This document shows positions 16,171-23,212 of a DNA stretch of 64,000 bases, in pieces. Source of the stretch: Thermoplasmata archaeon (GTDB taxonomy: Archaea > Thermoplasmatota > Thermoplasmata > Methanomassiliicoccales > Methanomethylophilaceae); contig SUTA01000007.1 in the NCBI GenBank assembly GCA_015063135.1, forward strand, positions 1 to 64,000, in the 5' to 3' direction. Numbering within the stretch: position 1 is the stretch's first letter; each line of letters opens with the position of its first letter. The notes under the pieces were generated by a model. It ran no database searches. It worked only from the letters and a program-made list of their open reading frames with translations, and was not told the origin of the DNA. The position numbers and the translations under genes are program-made.

Positions 16171-17565
16171 TCAGGCTATCTTCCTTGCAGCGACGTGGCG
16201 CTGATACTCCGCCATCGCATCCTTGGGCCTGGAGGATGCTATGTTGTCCATGACCTCCTTGTCGGAAACGATCATGGCCACATCCGGCGTCAGATCTCCC
16301 ATCGTGCACCCATCGATGCGGAGACTGTCCTTCAGTCCGGGGAGGACCTCTTTCACGTAGGGAGCATCACGGGCGAATGCCCTGACCTTGTTCTCGAAGA
16401 TGTGCGAAGCCGCTTCTCCGCATTGGTCGCATATGCCCGAGTAGACGTTCAGTGTACCTCCGCATTGCGTGCAGGTCCTGGTGACCCTGTAGGATTCCCT
16501 GTCAACGGTCTTGATCATGTTGTTCGCCAACACTCCGAAGTAATTGTCGCTGATCTGCGAGAACTGCGGTTCCATCGCATAGCCCAGCCAGTCGAAGTTC
16601 CCAATCTCCCCTACCATCCTGCCCTTACCGAGGACCTCGTCGGCCTGATCCTCCTCGGTGTACCTGAACATCCTCTTCTCCGATCCATTCTGTCCGGTAT
16701 CGTCGTTGGAGTTCAGGCCAGGGAGATAGTAGTTCAGGATCTTCGAAGTGTAATCGTCGCTCGTGGGATTCCTCTCGTACAGCCCGATGCCTTCGTGTGT
16801 GGTAAGATAGGCGAAGGTGAGCCTTATGGATTGCAGCTCATCCTTGGAATGCACCTTCTTGATCACCCATCCGGGATGGGTATCCAGGAACGCCTTCGTG
16901 TCCAGGAATCCAATGAGCACTCCATGGAAATGGGGGCCGTTCTCCCAGGTACAGTCCTTCATCCTCCAGGGATGGAAGACGAGTCTACCTCCCAGACATC
17001 CCACTTTGCAGAGATCCTGCTGGAGCCTCCTCCTGAACCTGTTGAACCACACATGAGATTGCATGATCCATCTCATTTGGTCCTGGGGAGGGGAGATTAT
17101 CCAATGCCCGACGTTCCCGTGTTCGATGCCCTGCTTCTCGCACAGCAGACGATATTCCACGTATCTCATCTCGATGCGTGTTCCCGTTCTGAGACAGGAA
17201 TCGTTCAGGCATACGGGGCATTTAGGAGACCAGCAATGGTTGTTCTTCCCTCTGAGATAATGGAATCTGGAGTTTGAGCAGGAGACGAAGAGACGGCCCT
17301 TCTCTCCCGTGGAGCCTTTGATCCTCACCGGACCGCAGCGGAGCCTCTTGGGACGCTGGAGGTCGTGGCCGGGAGCCACCCATGTCAGCGGTTCGGGGAT
17401 ATCGCAGATGGGGACATCATCCGGATTGTAGTATGCATCCTCGAACGGGAACATCTTCACATACTGGATGACCGGATGCTCGTTCCTCTCCGCAATCCTC
17501 AGCTCCAGCTCGTCCGGATCCATCTCCTCGGTGTATCCAAGATCCAACAGTTCCTGAAGATCCAT
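16171..17565 (-). CDS. HUH-family rolling-circle replication initiator (Rep), 464 aa
   Basis: ATG 17565 is one base past the previous stop. The order of motifs fits an archaeal plasmid/virus Rep: motif 1 HWIISPP (154-160), motif 2 GPHFHGVL with the metal-binding H-F-H at 212-214, and motif 3 FAYLTTHEGI with the candidate catalytic Tyr 253. A Cys/His-rich part (Cys96, 111, 116, 119, 124) precedes motif 1, and a zinc ribbon CTQCGG...CDQCG (Cys365, 368, 379, 382) lies in the C-terminal third. Rep would nick one strand at an origin, stay bound through the Tyr and prime rolling-circle replication. It implies an integrated plasmid or virus. The family assignment rests on motifs, not on a search. 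Confidence 0.75.
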   Translation of the reverse strand: MDLQELLDLGYTEEMDPDELELRIAERNEHPVIQYVKMFPFEDAYYNPDDVPICDIPEPLTWVAPGHDLQRPKRLRCGPVRIKGSTGEKGRLFVSCSNSRFHYLRGKNNHCWSPKCPVCLNDSCLRTGTRIEMRYVEYRLLCEKQGIEHGNVGHWIISPPQDQMRWIMQSHVWFNRFRRRLQQDLCKVGCLGGRLVFHPWRMKDCTWENGPHFHGVLIGFLDTKAFLDTHPGWVIKKVHSKDELQSIRLTFAYLTTHEGIGLYERNPTSDDYTSKILNYYLPGLNSNDDTGQNGSEKRMFRYTEEDQADEVLGKGRMVGEIGNFDWLGYAMEPQFSQISDNYFGVLANNMIKTVDRESYRVTRTCTQCGGTLNVYSGICDQCGEAASHIFENKVRAFARDAPYVKEVLPGLKDSLRIDGCTMGDLTPDVAMIVSDKEVMDNIASSRPKDAMAEYQRHVAARKIA

Positions 17566-17566
17566 G

Positions 17567-17920
17567 TCAGGGCTCCTTCCCGGAATCCGCAAGACGTTTG
17601 CTTGGCCAGTCGGTGGGACCGAACACCTCCTCGAATTGCTTCCTGTCCGAGTCGTCGAGACGACCCTGACGGTCGAGTTCCAAGGCCGTCTCCTTCTCTT
17701 TGACCAGTAATCCGTAGTACTCTTCGAACTCGTCCTCGTCGTAAAGGTCCCTGAGGGCATCCAGGCCGTAGAGTTCGATGATCACGCTGTCGCGATGTTC
17801 GCTGTTACAGTTGTCGAAGACCAGAGGGGTGTAATCCTCGCAGTGTCCGCAGAGCTTTCCTTTGCTGTCCGGACATGGATAGTAGGCGCAGGTTAGGCAG
17901 CACTTCTTCTCAAGGATCAT
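17567..17920 (-). CDS. Cys-rich N-terminus hypothetical protein, 117 aa, Rep operon
   Basis: The N-terminus has a Cys cluster (KKCCLTCAYYPCPDSKGKLCGHC, Cys at about 7, 8, 11, 16, 23, 26) that could bind zinc; the rest is acidic and helical. It overlaps the upstream gene by 11 bp and its stop is 1 nt before the Rep start, so the three are co-translated. I do not recognise the family. A DNA-binding or Rep-accessory role fits the context but is inference. Confidence 0.65.
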   Translation of the reverse strand: MILEKKCCLTCAYYPCPDSKGKLCGHCEDYTPLVFDNCNSEHRDSVIIELYGLDALRDLYDEDEFEEYYGLLVKEKETALELDRQGRLDDSDRKQFEEVFGPTDWPSKRLADSGKEP

Positions 17921-18311
17921 TGAACCTGCACCCCAGCGCTCTCATCTTCTCTCTGATCTCCTCTATGTCCATCTCCTCCTTGGGGAATTCCATATCCTCG
18001 ATGGATTCTCCGAGCTCGGTGAAGGATTTGCCGAGATCCTTGAACAGCTGTGCATCCACAGGAAGGTACGGGTGTATGTCACCTACGATGAATGTCATCT
18101 TAGGCTTCGGCACCTTGTAGTCCTGCTTCTTCTTGTCGTAGTCTGCAACCATGTTCAGTCCCACGAAGATGTTCCCGTGCCTGAACTTGGTTACAGGTAT
18201 TCTCAACGGAGGCCTGGATACCGGTTGAGGTACTCCGAGCGCCTCCTGCGCTTCCTTTATGATTGTATCGTTAACCACGTAATCACTGTCCTGCCTTTCG
18301 GCGATATTCAC
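17910..18311 (-). CDS. Small element protein, 133 aa, paralogue of 18583-18906 product
   Basis: The middle (KFRHGNIFVGLNMVADYDKK, then YKVPKPK, a hydrophobic strand, YLPVDAQLFKDLG) can be laid against the 107-aa protein encoded 270 bp upstream: both have F--GNI, a V--Y-K turn, Y--P, V-G, a P-D turn, L-K and G. That suggests an internal duplication within the element. It ends with a charged helical tail. The family is unknown to me. Position ahead of Rep makes a single-strand-binding or copy-control role possible, but nothing shows it. Confidence 0.6.
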   Translation of the reverse strand: MNIAERQDSDYVVNDTIIKEAQEALGVPQPVSRPPLRIPVTKFRHGNIFVGLNMVADYDKKKQDYKVPKPKMTFIVGDIHPYLPVDAQLFKDLGKSFTELGESIEDMEFPKEEMDIEEIREKMRALGCRFNDP

Positions 18312-18582
18312 CTTGGGCGCATCCTAGATGCGGGAAACCCGGTGACGGAGCGTCCTCTACGGCCTATCGGCCGTTGCCCTTCTTTCTCATGCCCTGCTGC
18401 CTTTGCATTGTGTAGAATTGATGGATCGCGGCGCCTCTTTCACTCGTGGGGTCGTGGTGTTGTTATTCTATGTGTTCCCCCACGGTACGCCGTGTTGTCC
18501 TGGATGATATTGATCTTGTGGCAACAGCGCTTGACTTGATTCTCTGCTTATTTCTTGATACCTCTATCGACTCTATCTCGAT
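18312..18582. other. Non-coding stretch with two compact hairpins, candidate origin
   Basis: About 270 bases between two genes of the Rep block without a credible ORF. Two perfect short hairpins are present: ACGGCC-TATC-GGCCGT (18359-18374) and CACGG-TACG-CCGTG (18481-18494). Rolling-circle elements place the Rep nick in a stem-loop near rep, so this is a candidate double-strand origin. It might equally hold terminators. Confidence 0.4.
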
Positions 18583-18906
18583 TCAGACCTTGGTTGTTGT
18601 GCCAGCTGTCCAATTCTGACATTCGGATTCGAAATCGGTACCGACCTGCTGGACGAAGGCTCCCCATTCCTTAAGGAGACCGGGGTCGAGAGGCACTCTG
18701 ACGTACTTCCCATCGACGAGGGTCACCAGTCTTAAGAGAGGCTCCTCGTAGCATCCCGTCTCCTTGTTGTAGGGGACCACCGACCTGAAGAACATTCTGA
18801 TATTCCCCTTGTCGAAGGCGGCTATGTTCCTGACCTTGGTCTTCCTGTTCCTCTTTGTGTTCCTTGCATTGTCGGATCTCTGATTATCAACTGTTGTTGT
18901 ATCCAT
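18583..18906 (-). CDS. Small basic element protein, 107 aa
   Basis: ATG 18906 is chosen because GGAGGG lies 5-6 nt upstream, although the frame is open to 19098. The N-terminal 25 residues are Asn/Arg/Lys-rich and disordered-looking (NARNTKRNRKTK), which suits nucleic-acid binding. The body (AAFDKGNIRMFFRSVVPYNK...YEEPLLRLVTLVDG...VPLDPGLLKEWG) matches the layout of the 133-aa neighbour. The family is unknown. It is the first gene of the minus-strand Rep block. Confidence 0.6.
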   Translation of the reverse strand: MDTTTVDNQRSDNARNTKRNRKTKVRNIAAFDKGNIRMFFRSVVPYNKETGCYEEPLLRLVTLVDGKYVRVPLDPGLLKEWGAFVQQVGTDFESECQNWTAGTTTKV

Positions 18907-19308
18907 CGTATCCCTCCGTTTTGCTTGAGGTGGAGGTCGTACGGATGGAAGCCAAGACAATTCGGGCCCACAACTGTTTAGAGTAGCATCTGAGCTGTTC
19001 CCCACAACAATTGTATCGCCAGAAATTGGCCCCCTCATAGAAAAAATTACGAAGATCTGGCTATTGTCGAAGTGGACTCGGTAGGGCCCACCACTCATTT
19101 ATCATCCATCTCTTCGGAAGCGGTCACGCATCCCATCACCTGATGGACTTTCATGGCCATCGCCCCGGTTACCGCAGGTTCGGGCGGAAGGCTGATCGCG
19201 GTCCGAGCCTCCGGAAACACGGTGCGATGCGCCCATTCCGGGCGCTTTTCCACTTTCGGGCACCTCCCCCTGTGAGCCTTATGTACCCCCTCGGCGAACC
19301 ATCCGCCC
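18907..19308. other. Intergenic stretch at the right border of the Rep block
   Basis: About 400 bases. The left half is AT-richer and should hold the promoter of the 18906 gene. From about 19140 the composition switches to the GC-rich style of the rest of the window, so a border of the integrated block probably lies near 19.1 kb. I could not find direct repeats matching the left side. TCCACTTTCGGGCACC (19249-19264) recurs upstream of radA. Confidence 0.4.
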
Positions 19309-19854
19309 ATGATGATGTACGCGGAGATGGAGGCCGAGGTGGAGTGTGCCATCCACCAGCTGGACCTGGCCATGGGCAAGCGCCGGGCGGGAATGGCCGT
19401 TTCGGGCGCCTGGGCGCCCTCGTACAAGGGGTTCGCGAACGGGGAGGACCCCATATACGCTACGTCGAGGATCCTGGTGGCACCGATGATAGTCCGCCTG
19501 GGCTATGCCAACGTGACCGCGGGGGAGATAGCCGAGGGGAGGGTGCCGGGGCTGGTGATGTGCATAGTGTCCATGAACCGTTCCCTGTCCCGCGCCACCG
19601 GCGATGTGATAGGCAGGATGAGGGCCGGGCCCCCGGAGCATGGCATCGCCACGGACGGCTTCACATGGGCCAGGGTGGCGATGACCCATAGCGGGCCCAG
19701 GGTGGTCCGCGTGGTGGATCTGAGGCCGCGCTACGTGGAGGCCCTCGACAGGGACCGCTTCAGGGTGGCCGTCCCCTCGGATCCAGGGATAATCAGGGAG
19801 TTCGCGGATTCCTTCGCCAGGGAACCCACAGTACGCGGACGGCATGGTTTATGA
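19309..19854 (+). CDS. Hypothetical protein, 181 aa
   Basis: High-GC coding frame with codon usage like the chromosomal genes to its right. The product is soluble, with an N-terminal helix (MYAEMEAEVECAIHQLDLAMGKRRAG) and a middle part with ATSRILVAPMIVRLGYANVTAGEI and SMNRSLSRATGDVIGRM. I do not recognise the family. ATG 19309, 19312 or 19315 could each be the start. Its end overlaps a hairpin (19851-19870) that separates it from the zinc-ribbon transglutaminase gene. Confidence 0.5.
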   Translation: MMMYAEMEAEVECAIHQLDLAMGKRRAGMAVSGAWAPSYKGFANGEDPIYATSRILVAPMIVRLGYANVTAGEIAEGRVPGLVMCIVSMNRSLSRATGDVIGRMRAGPPEHGIATDGFTWARVAMTHSGPRVVRVVDLRPRYVEALDRDRFRVAVPSDPGIIREFADSFAREPTVRGRHGL

Positions 19855-19870
19855 TGCCGTAAGGCATCAT
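19851..19870 (+). terminator. Hairpin ATGATGCC-GTAA-GGCATCAT
   Basis: A perfect 8-bp stem with a GTAA loop that overlaps the stop of the 181-aa gene and ends 7 nt before the next ATG. It could end transcription of the first gene or shape the very short leader of the second. Confidence 0.5.
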
Positions 19871-19877
19871 CCCTGCC

Positions 19878-21197
19878 ATGTACTGCCGCATTTGCGGCCG
19901 CGAGATCCCCGACGAGGCGGCATTCTGCCCTGGATGCGGGGCCCGCGCCGCGCTCCCGGAGGAGCCCTACGAGGACGATGTGGTAGACGATGTCATGTAT
20001 GATGCGGATTTCTCGGACGACGATCCGGAGGATATCCCGCAGGAGTACCCTCTGTCGATGAGGGAGCGCAAGGCGCGCGAGGCCGAGGAGGCCGAGGCGA
20101 GGGGGAAGCGCAGGAAGGTCGCCGCAGCCTCCATGGTCGCCGTGGTCGCCGTCGTCATCCTGGGCGCAGTGGTGCTCTCGGGAGCGCTGGACGGCCCGGA
20201 GCCGGAGGTCACGGTCGGGAACACCACTGTCACGGGCTCCCTGGCTGGCATGGGGGACGTGACGGTCTCGGACGGCTCCATATCCTACACCGGGGACGGT
20301 TCCACCAGATGGGGCTGCAAGGACCTCTACGGGCCGTACCTGACGGAGAAACCGCTTGGGCGGTACGAGGTCCGCGGCTACGATACGGTCCGCGGGAGCA
20401 CATTGGCGCTGGCCCCCGGCGGGTACGACGTGGTGCTGTACGTTGACGGGGATGAGAAGGGGGCCGCCACCGTCATGGTCCAGGGGACCGTGTCCAAGAC
20501 GTTCTCCTGGAAGTCCGTCGTCGCCGGCGAGGCCGCCGACGTCTCCGTGACTTTCTCATACGCCGTATCGGACCTGGAGGGTTATTGGGACTACGGCGGC
20601 GTGCGCCACATGAGCGATTACGAGAGCAACACCCGCTTCGTCGTCGTGGACGATGCGATCGCCGGCCTGGAGAAGGCCCTGAAGAGGGCGTACTCGTCCG
20701 CGTACGGTGCGCCGGCCATCGGCCAGGGCTATGCGGATTTCATCCTGGGGTTCGTCCAGTGCTGCATCGACTATCCTGACATGGTCGCCGAGATCGACGG
20801 CAGGTACGTCGCCGATCCCGACGAGGGCAGCGGGGACATCTACCTGTACGGGGAGCGCGAGTACTGGGCATATCCCCTGCAGACCCTGGTACTGTCGATG
20901 GGCGATTGCGAGGACACGACTTTCCTGCACTGCGCCCTGCTCTCCGCCGCAGGGTACAGGTCCGCGGTGATGCTGCTGCCCGACCATGCCATGTCCGGGG
21001 TGTTCCTGGAGTCCTTCCAGGAGAGGCTCTACAAGGCCCAGGTGCTCTCGAGCAAGCGCTTGAAGGCCGACGGGACGGTGGCGTACATCTGCGAGACCAC
21101 CTACGACCTCTGCATCGCGGCGGGATATGTCGGCAAGGACACCGCCGAAGAGATAAGGGACATAAACGAGCTGTTCGTGGTGGAGGCCGCAGCATGA
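19878..21197 (+). CDS. Zinc-ribbon, single-pass membrane protein with transglutaminase-like domain
   Basis: The 439-residue protein starts with a zinc ribbon (CRICGREIPDEAAFCPGCG, residues 3-21), then an acidic stretch, a charged helix, one membrane segment (VAAASMVAVVAVVILGAVVLSGAL, about 82-105) and a large outer domain. The outer part ends in a transglutaminase-like core: MGDCEDTTFLHCALLSAAGY supplies the Cys (about 340) and PDHAMSGVF the His. These folds act as cysteine proteases or amide cross-linkers. It overlaps the next gene by ATGA (21194-21197), a paralogue of the outer domain. A role in trimming or cross-linking surface proteins is inferred. Confidence 0.75.
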   Translation: MYCRICGREIPDEAAFCPGCGARAALPEEPYEDDVVDDVMYDADFSDDDPEDIPQEYPLSMRERKAREAEEAEARGKRRKVAAASMVAVVAVVILGAVVLSGALDGPEPEVTVGNTTVTGSLAGMGDVTVSDGSISYTGDGSTRWGCKDLYGPYLTEKPLGRYEVRGYDTVRGSTLALAPGGYDVVLYVDGDEKGAATVMVQGTVSKTFSWKSVVAGEAADVSVTFSYAVSDLEGYWDYGGVRHMSDYESNTRFVVVDDAIAGLEKALKRAYSSAYGAPAIGQGYADFILGFVQCCIDYPDMVAEIDGRYVADPDEGSGDIYLYGEREYWAYPLQTLVLSMGDCEDTTFLHCALLSAAGYRSAVMLLPDHAMSGVFLESFQERLYKAQVLSSKRLKADGTVAYICETTYDLCIAAGYVGKDTAEEIRDINELFVVEAAA

Positions 21198-22849
21198 ATT
21201 CCAAGGCCCTCATCATCATCGCGATCATCGCGGTCGGAGCCGTTGCCATAGCGGGGATAGCCCTCGCCATGGGCGGAGGGGAGGGCCCCGATCCGCCCGG
21301 GCCGAGCCCAGGGCCCGAGCCGGAGCCGCCGTTCCCGGTGGACCCCGTGCCGGAGGGCTATGTCCTGACGGACGGGAAGCTGTCCAGGGAGGATGGGAGA
21401 TCCACCGCTTGGCACATCTTCGATCAGCTGCATGCCTACATGGCGGAGCCCACGTATGGTAGGCCGACGGTGTACATGGGCTATGACGAAGGCGGGGCAT
21501 ACGTCGAGCTGGGGCCCGGCAGGTACACCATCAGGGAGGGCGGCTCGGAGTTCCCGGTGACGGTCGAGGGCGAGATCCACCGCGAGATCGGGTGGAAATG
21601 GTCTATGGGCGGCACCATCCACGATGTGTCCGTGAGTTTCGACATCGACGCATTGGAGTACTTGGCGGAGCACACCGCCAACAAGCAGAGGAACGACGGC
21701 TATCACGAGCACTACGACTTCAGGTTCCTGCCATACGGCATCGTGCTCAGCGATGTCACCTCATCCGTAGCATCCCAGCTGTCATCGGAATACTCCCGCA
21801 TAGGCGGTTCCGTGTCGGACCGCCAGGGTTTCGCCGATTTCGTCGCTGCATTCGTCCAGCTGAACATCGTGTACCCGCCCACGGTCACCGGCCATTCCGG
21901 GGAGTTCGACTACTATGTATGGGGCGCCGAGGAGTACTGGTGCACACCCATGGAGACGCTCTACCACATGATCGGGGACTGCGACGACAACGCGGCGCTG
22001 ATCTGCGCCCTGTACCTGGAGCTGGGGTACGAGACCGCCATCGCGGGCAAGCCTGGCCATGCCTTCTCCGGCGTCCATTTGGATGTGTTCGAGGAGATCC
22101 CGGACGAGGAGCTGAAGGCTGTCGGGTTCGTGCAAGGCGACCTCTGTCTCGCTCCGGCAATAGAATCTATAGTCGGCAGCGATCTGGAGTTCGGCGACAC
22201 CCCGTTCTACGCGGTGGACAGCCTCCAGTTCAAGAAGGGCGTCAGCCATCCCGTGGGGTATATAAGCGGCGGAACGAAGTGGATCAGCACCCCTGATAAG
22301 AAGCCCGTGTCGACGATGTCTAACGGCTATGCCGGGTTCTACGAGCCCTTGGATGAGCGATCGCTTCTTCGGATGGTTGCTCTTGGGGAACCAGTCCGGG
22401 AACCAATCGTCGTCGAACGTCTGCGCATCGGAGAATGTTATCTCCTTCCCAACGTTCATCACCATCAGGTCCCTTCCAGCGACAGTTTTGATCCCGGTCC
22501 TCTCCTGTGTCATCCTGGCCTCGTTCTCGGGCCCCTTCATGATGATGACTATGCCCAGGTGGATGAAGACGGCCACCTCGGGCCTGACCCTCTCCAGGAA
22601 CATCATGGCGTCATCGGTGCACATGTGGAACTTGATCCTCTCGCCGTAGGGCGTGGTGATCGGGAGGATCACTGCCCTGCATCCGATGTACTGGTCGGCT
22701 ATCTCGTCGGAGTACGCGGTGTCGCTGACGTAGGCGACCTTCCCGTCAGGGGTGTCGAACACGAACCCCACATTGGTGGGGTCGCTGTGGTCCGCTCTCT
22801 TGATCTCGACCTTGAGCCCTCCGATGTCGAGGGTCTCGCCCGGTATTAG
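21194..22849 (+). CDS. Membrane-anchored transglutaminase-like protein with run-on C-terminus
   Basis: The start is set by the ATGA overlap. It has an N-terminal membrane segment (ALIIIAIIAVGAVAIAGIALAM), a proline-rich spacer (PPGPSPGPEPEPPFP) and a domain like that of the upstream gene, with MIGDCDDNAALICALYLELGY (catalytic-type Cys near residue 263) and GHAFSGVHLD (His). The recognisable domain ends near residue 385 (GFYEPLDE, about 22356). The remaining 165 codons are antisense to the MBL-fold gene and look like non-protein. A one-base shift there would give TGA at 22354-22356, so the natural stop has probably been lost through a single-base deletion. Confidence 0.72.
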   Translation: MNSKALIIIAIIAVGAVAIAGIALAMGGGEGPDPPGPSPGPEPEPPFPVDPVPEGYVLTDGKLSREDGRSTAWHIFDQLHAYMAEPTYGRPTVYMGYDEGGAYVELGPGRYTIREGGSEFPVTVEGEIHREIGWKWSMGGTIHDVSVSFDIDALEYLAEHTANKQRNDGYHEHYDFRFLPYGIVLSDVTSSVASQLSSEYSRIGGSVSDRQGFADFVAAFVQLNIVYPPTVTGHSGEFDYYVWGAEEYWCTPMETLYHMIGDCDDNAALICALYLELGYETAIAGKPGHAFSGVHLDVFEEIPDEELKAVGFVQGDLCLAPAIESIVGSDLEFGDTPFYAVDSLQFKKGVSHPVGYISGGTKWISTPDKKPVSTMSNGYAGFYEPLDERSLLRMVALGEPVREPIVVERLRIGECYLLPNVHHHQVPSSDSFDPGPLLCHPGLVLGPLHDDDYAQVDEDGHLGPDPLQEHHGVIGAHVELDPLAVGRGDREDHCPASDVLVGYLVGVRGVADVGDLPVRGVEHEPHIGGVAVVRSLDLDLEPSDVEGLARY

Positions 22850-23212
22850 CAGCCCGTGCCTCTCCGCTACTCTGAGGTGGTAGGGTGACATGCAGGGGCC
22901 GAGCCCGTCCCTGCCCTCCATCACGGTGGGGGAGCCGTAGACCTCCCCGCGCCTCACCCATCCGCCGTGGGTCATGCCCTCGATGGCGGACGGGGAATCG
23001 GAGTAGTGGTCGGGGTGGCAGTGGGACACGATGACGCAGTCGGTGTCCCCGGGGTCGGCATGGATGCGGTGCATTTGGGTCATAGCCCCTGGGCCGGGGT
23101 CCATGTGGATGCGCCCGCCGTCGTGGTCTATGAGCATCCCGCCGGTGCAGCGCACCTGGGATATCGTGGTGTGGCGCCCGCCGCCGGTCCCCAGGAAGGT
23201 TATCCGGAACAT
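21782..23212 (-). CDS. Metallo-beta-lactamase-fold hydrolase with run-on C-terminus
   Basis: The N-terminal 275 residues are a clear MBL-fold enzyme: FLGTGGGRHT at residue 5, IHMDPGPGAM, and the metal site SHCHPDHYSD (about residue 63), then KRADHSDPTNVGFVF and AYVSDTAYSDE for the later ligands. It would hydrolyse a phosphodiester or thioester-type bond; the substrate is unknown. The domain ends near DDDWFPDWF (about 22380). Beyond that the frame reads antisense through the transglutaminase gene. Stops are available at 22322 or 22341 in the other two frames. It starts inside the 3' end of the HAD-like gene. Confidence 0.72.
   Translation of the reverse strand: MFRITFLGTGGGRHTTISQVRCTGGMLIDHDGGRIHMDPGPGAMTQMHRIHADPGDTDCVIVSHCHPDHYSDSPSAIEGMTHGGWVRRGEVYGSPTVMEGRDGLGPCMSPYHLRVAERHGLLIPGETLDIGGLKVEIKRADHSDPTNVGFVFDTPDGKVAYVSDTAYSDEIADQYIGCRAVILPITTPYGERIKFHMCTDDAMMFLERVRPEVAVFIHLGIVIIMKGPENEARMTQERTGIKTVAGRDLMVMNVGKEITFSDAQTFDDDWFPDWFPKSNHPKKRSLIQGLVEPGIAVRHRRHGLLIRGADPLRSAAYIPHGMADALLELEAVHRVERGVAELQIAADYRFYCRSETEVALHEPDSLQLLVRDLLEHIQMDAGEGMARLARDGGLVPQLQVQGADQRRVVVAVPDHVVERLHGCAPVLLGAPYIVVELPGMAGDRGRVHDVQLDECSDEIGETLAVRHGTAYAGVFR

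Noticed and set aside
15949-17277. 442-codon plus-strand open frame across the Rep gene
   Set aside because: It is antisense to the Rep gene, which has recognisable motifs, a good start and operon spacing; the plus-strand translation has no family features.
18340-18440. Possible pyrrolysine-type read-through of an in-frame TAG on the minus strand
   Set aside because: The frame before the TAG is only 14 codons and the one after has no recognisable protein; no known Pyl protein pattern.
18907-19098. Longer start for the 107-aa element protein
   Set aside because: GGAGGG is placed for ATG 18906 and the extra 64 residues have no sensible composition.
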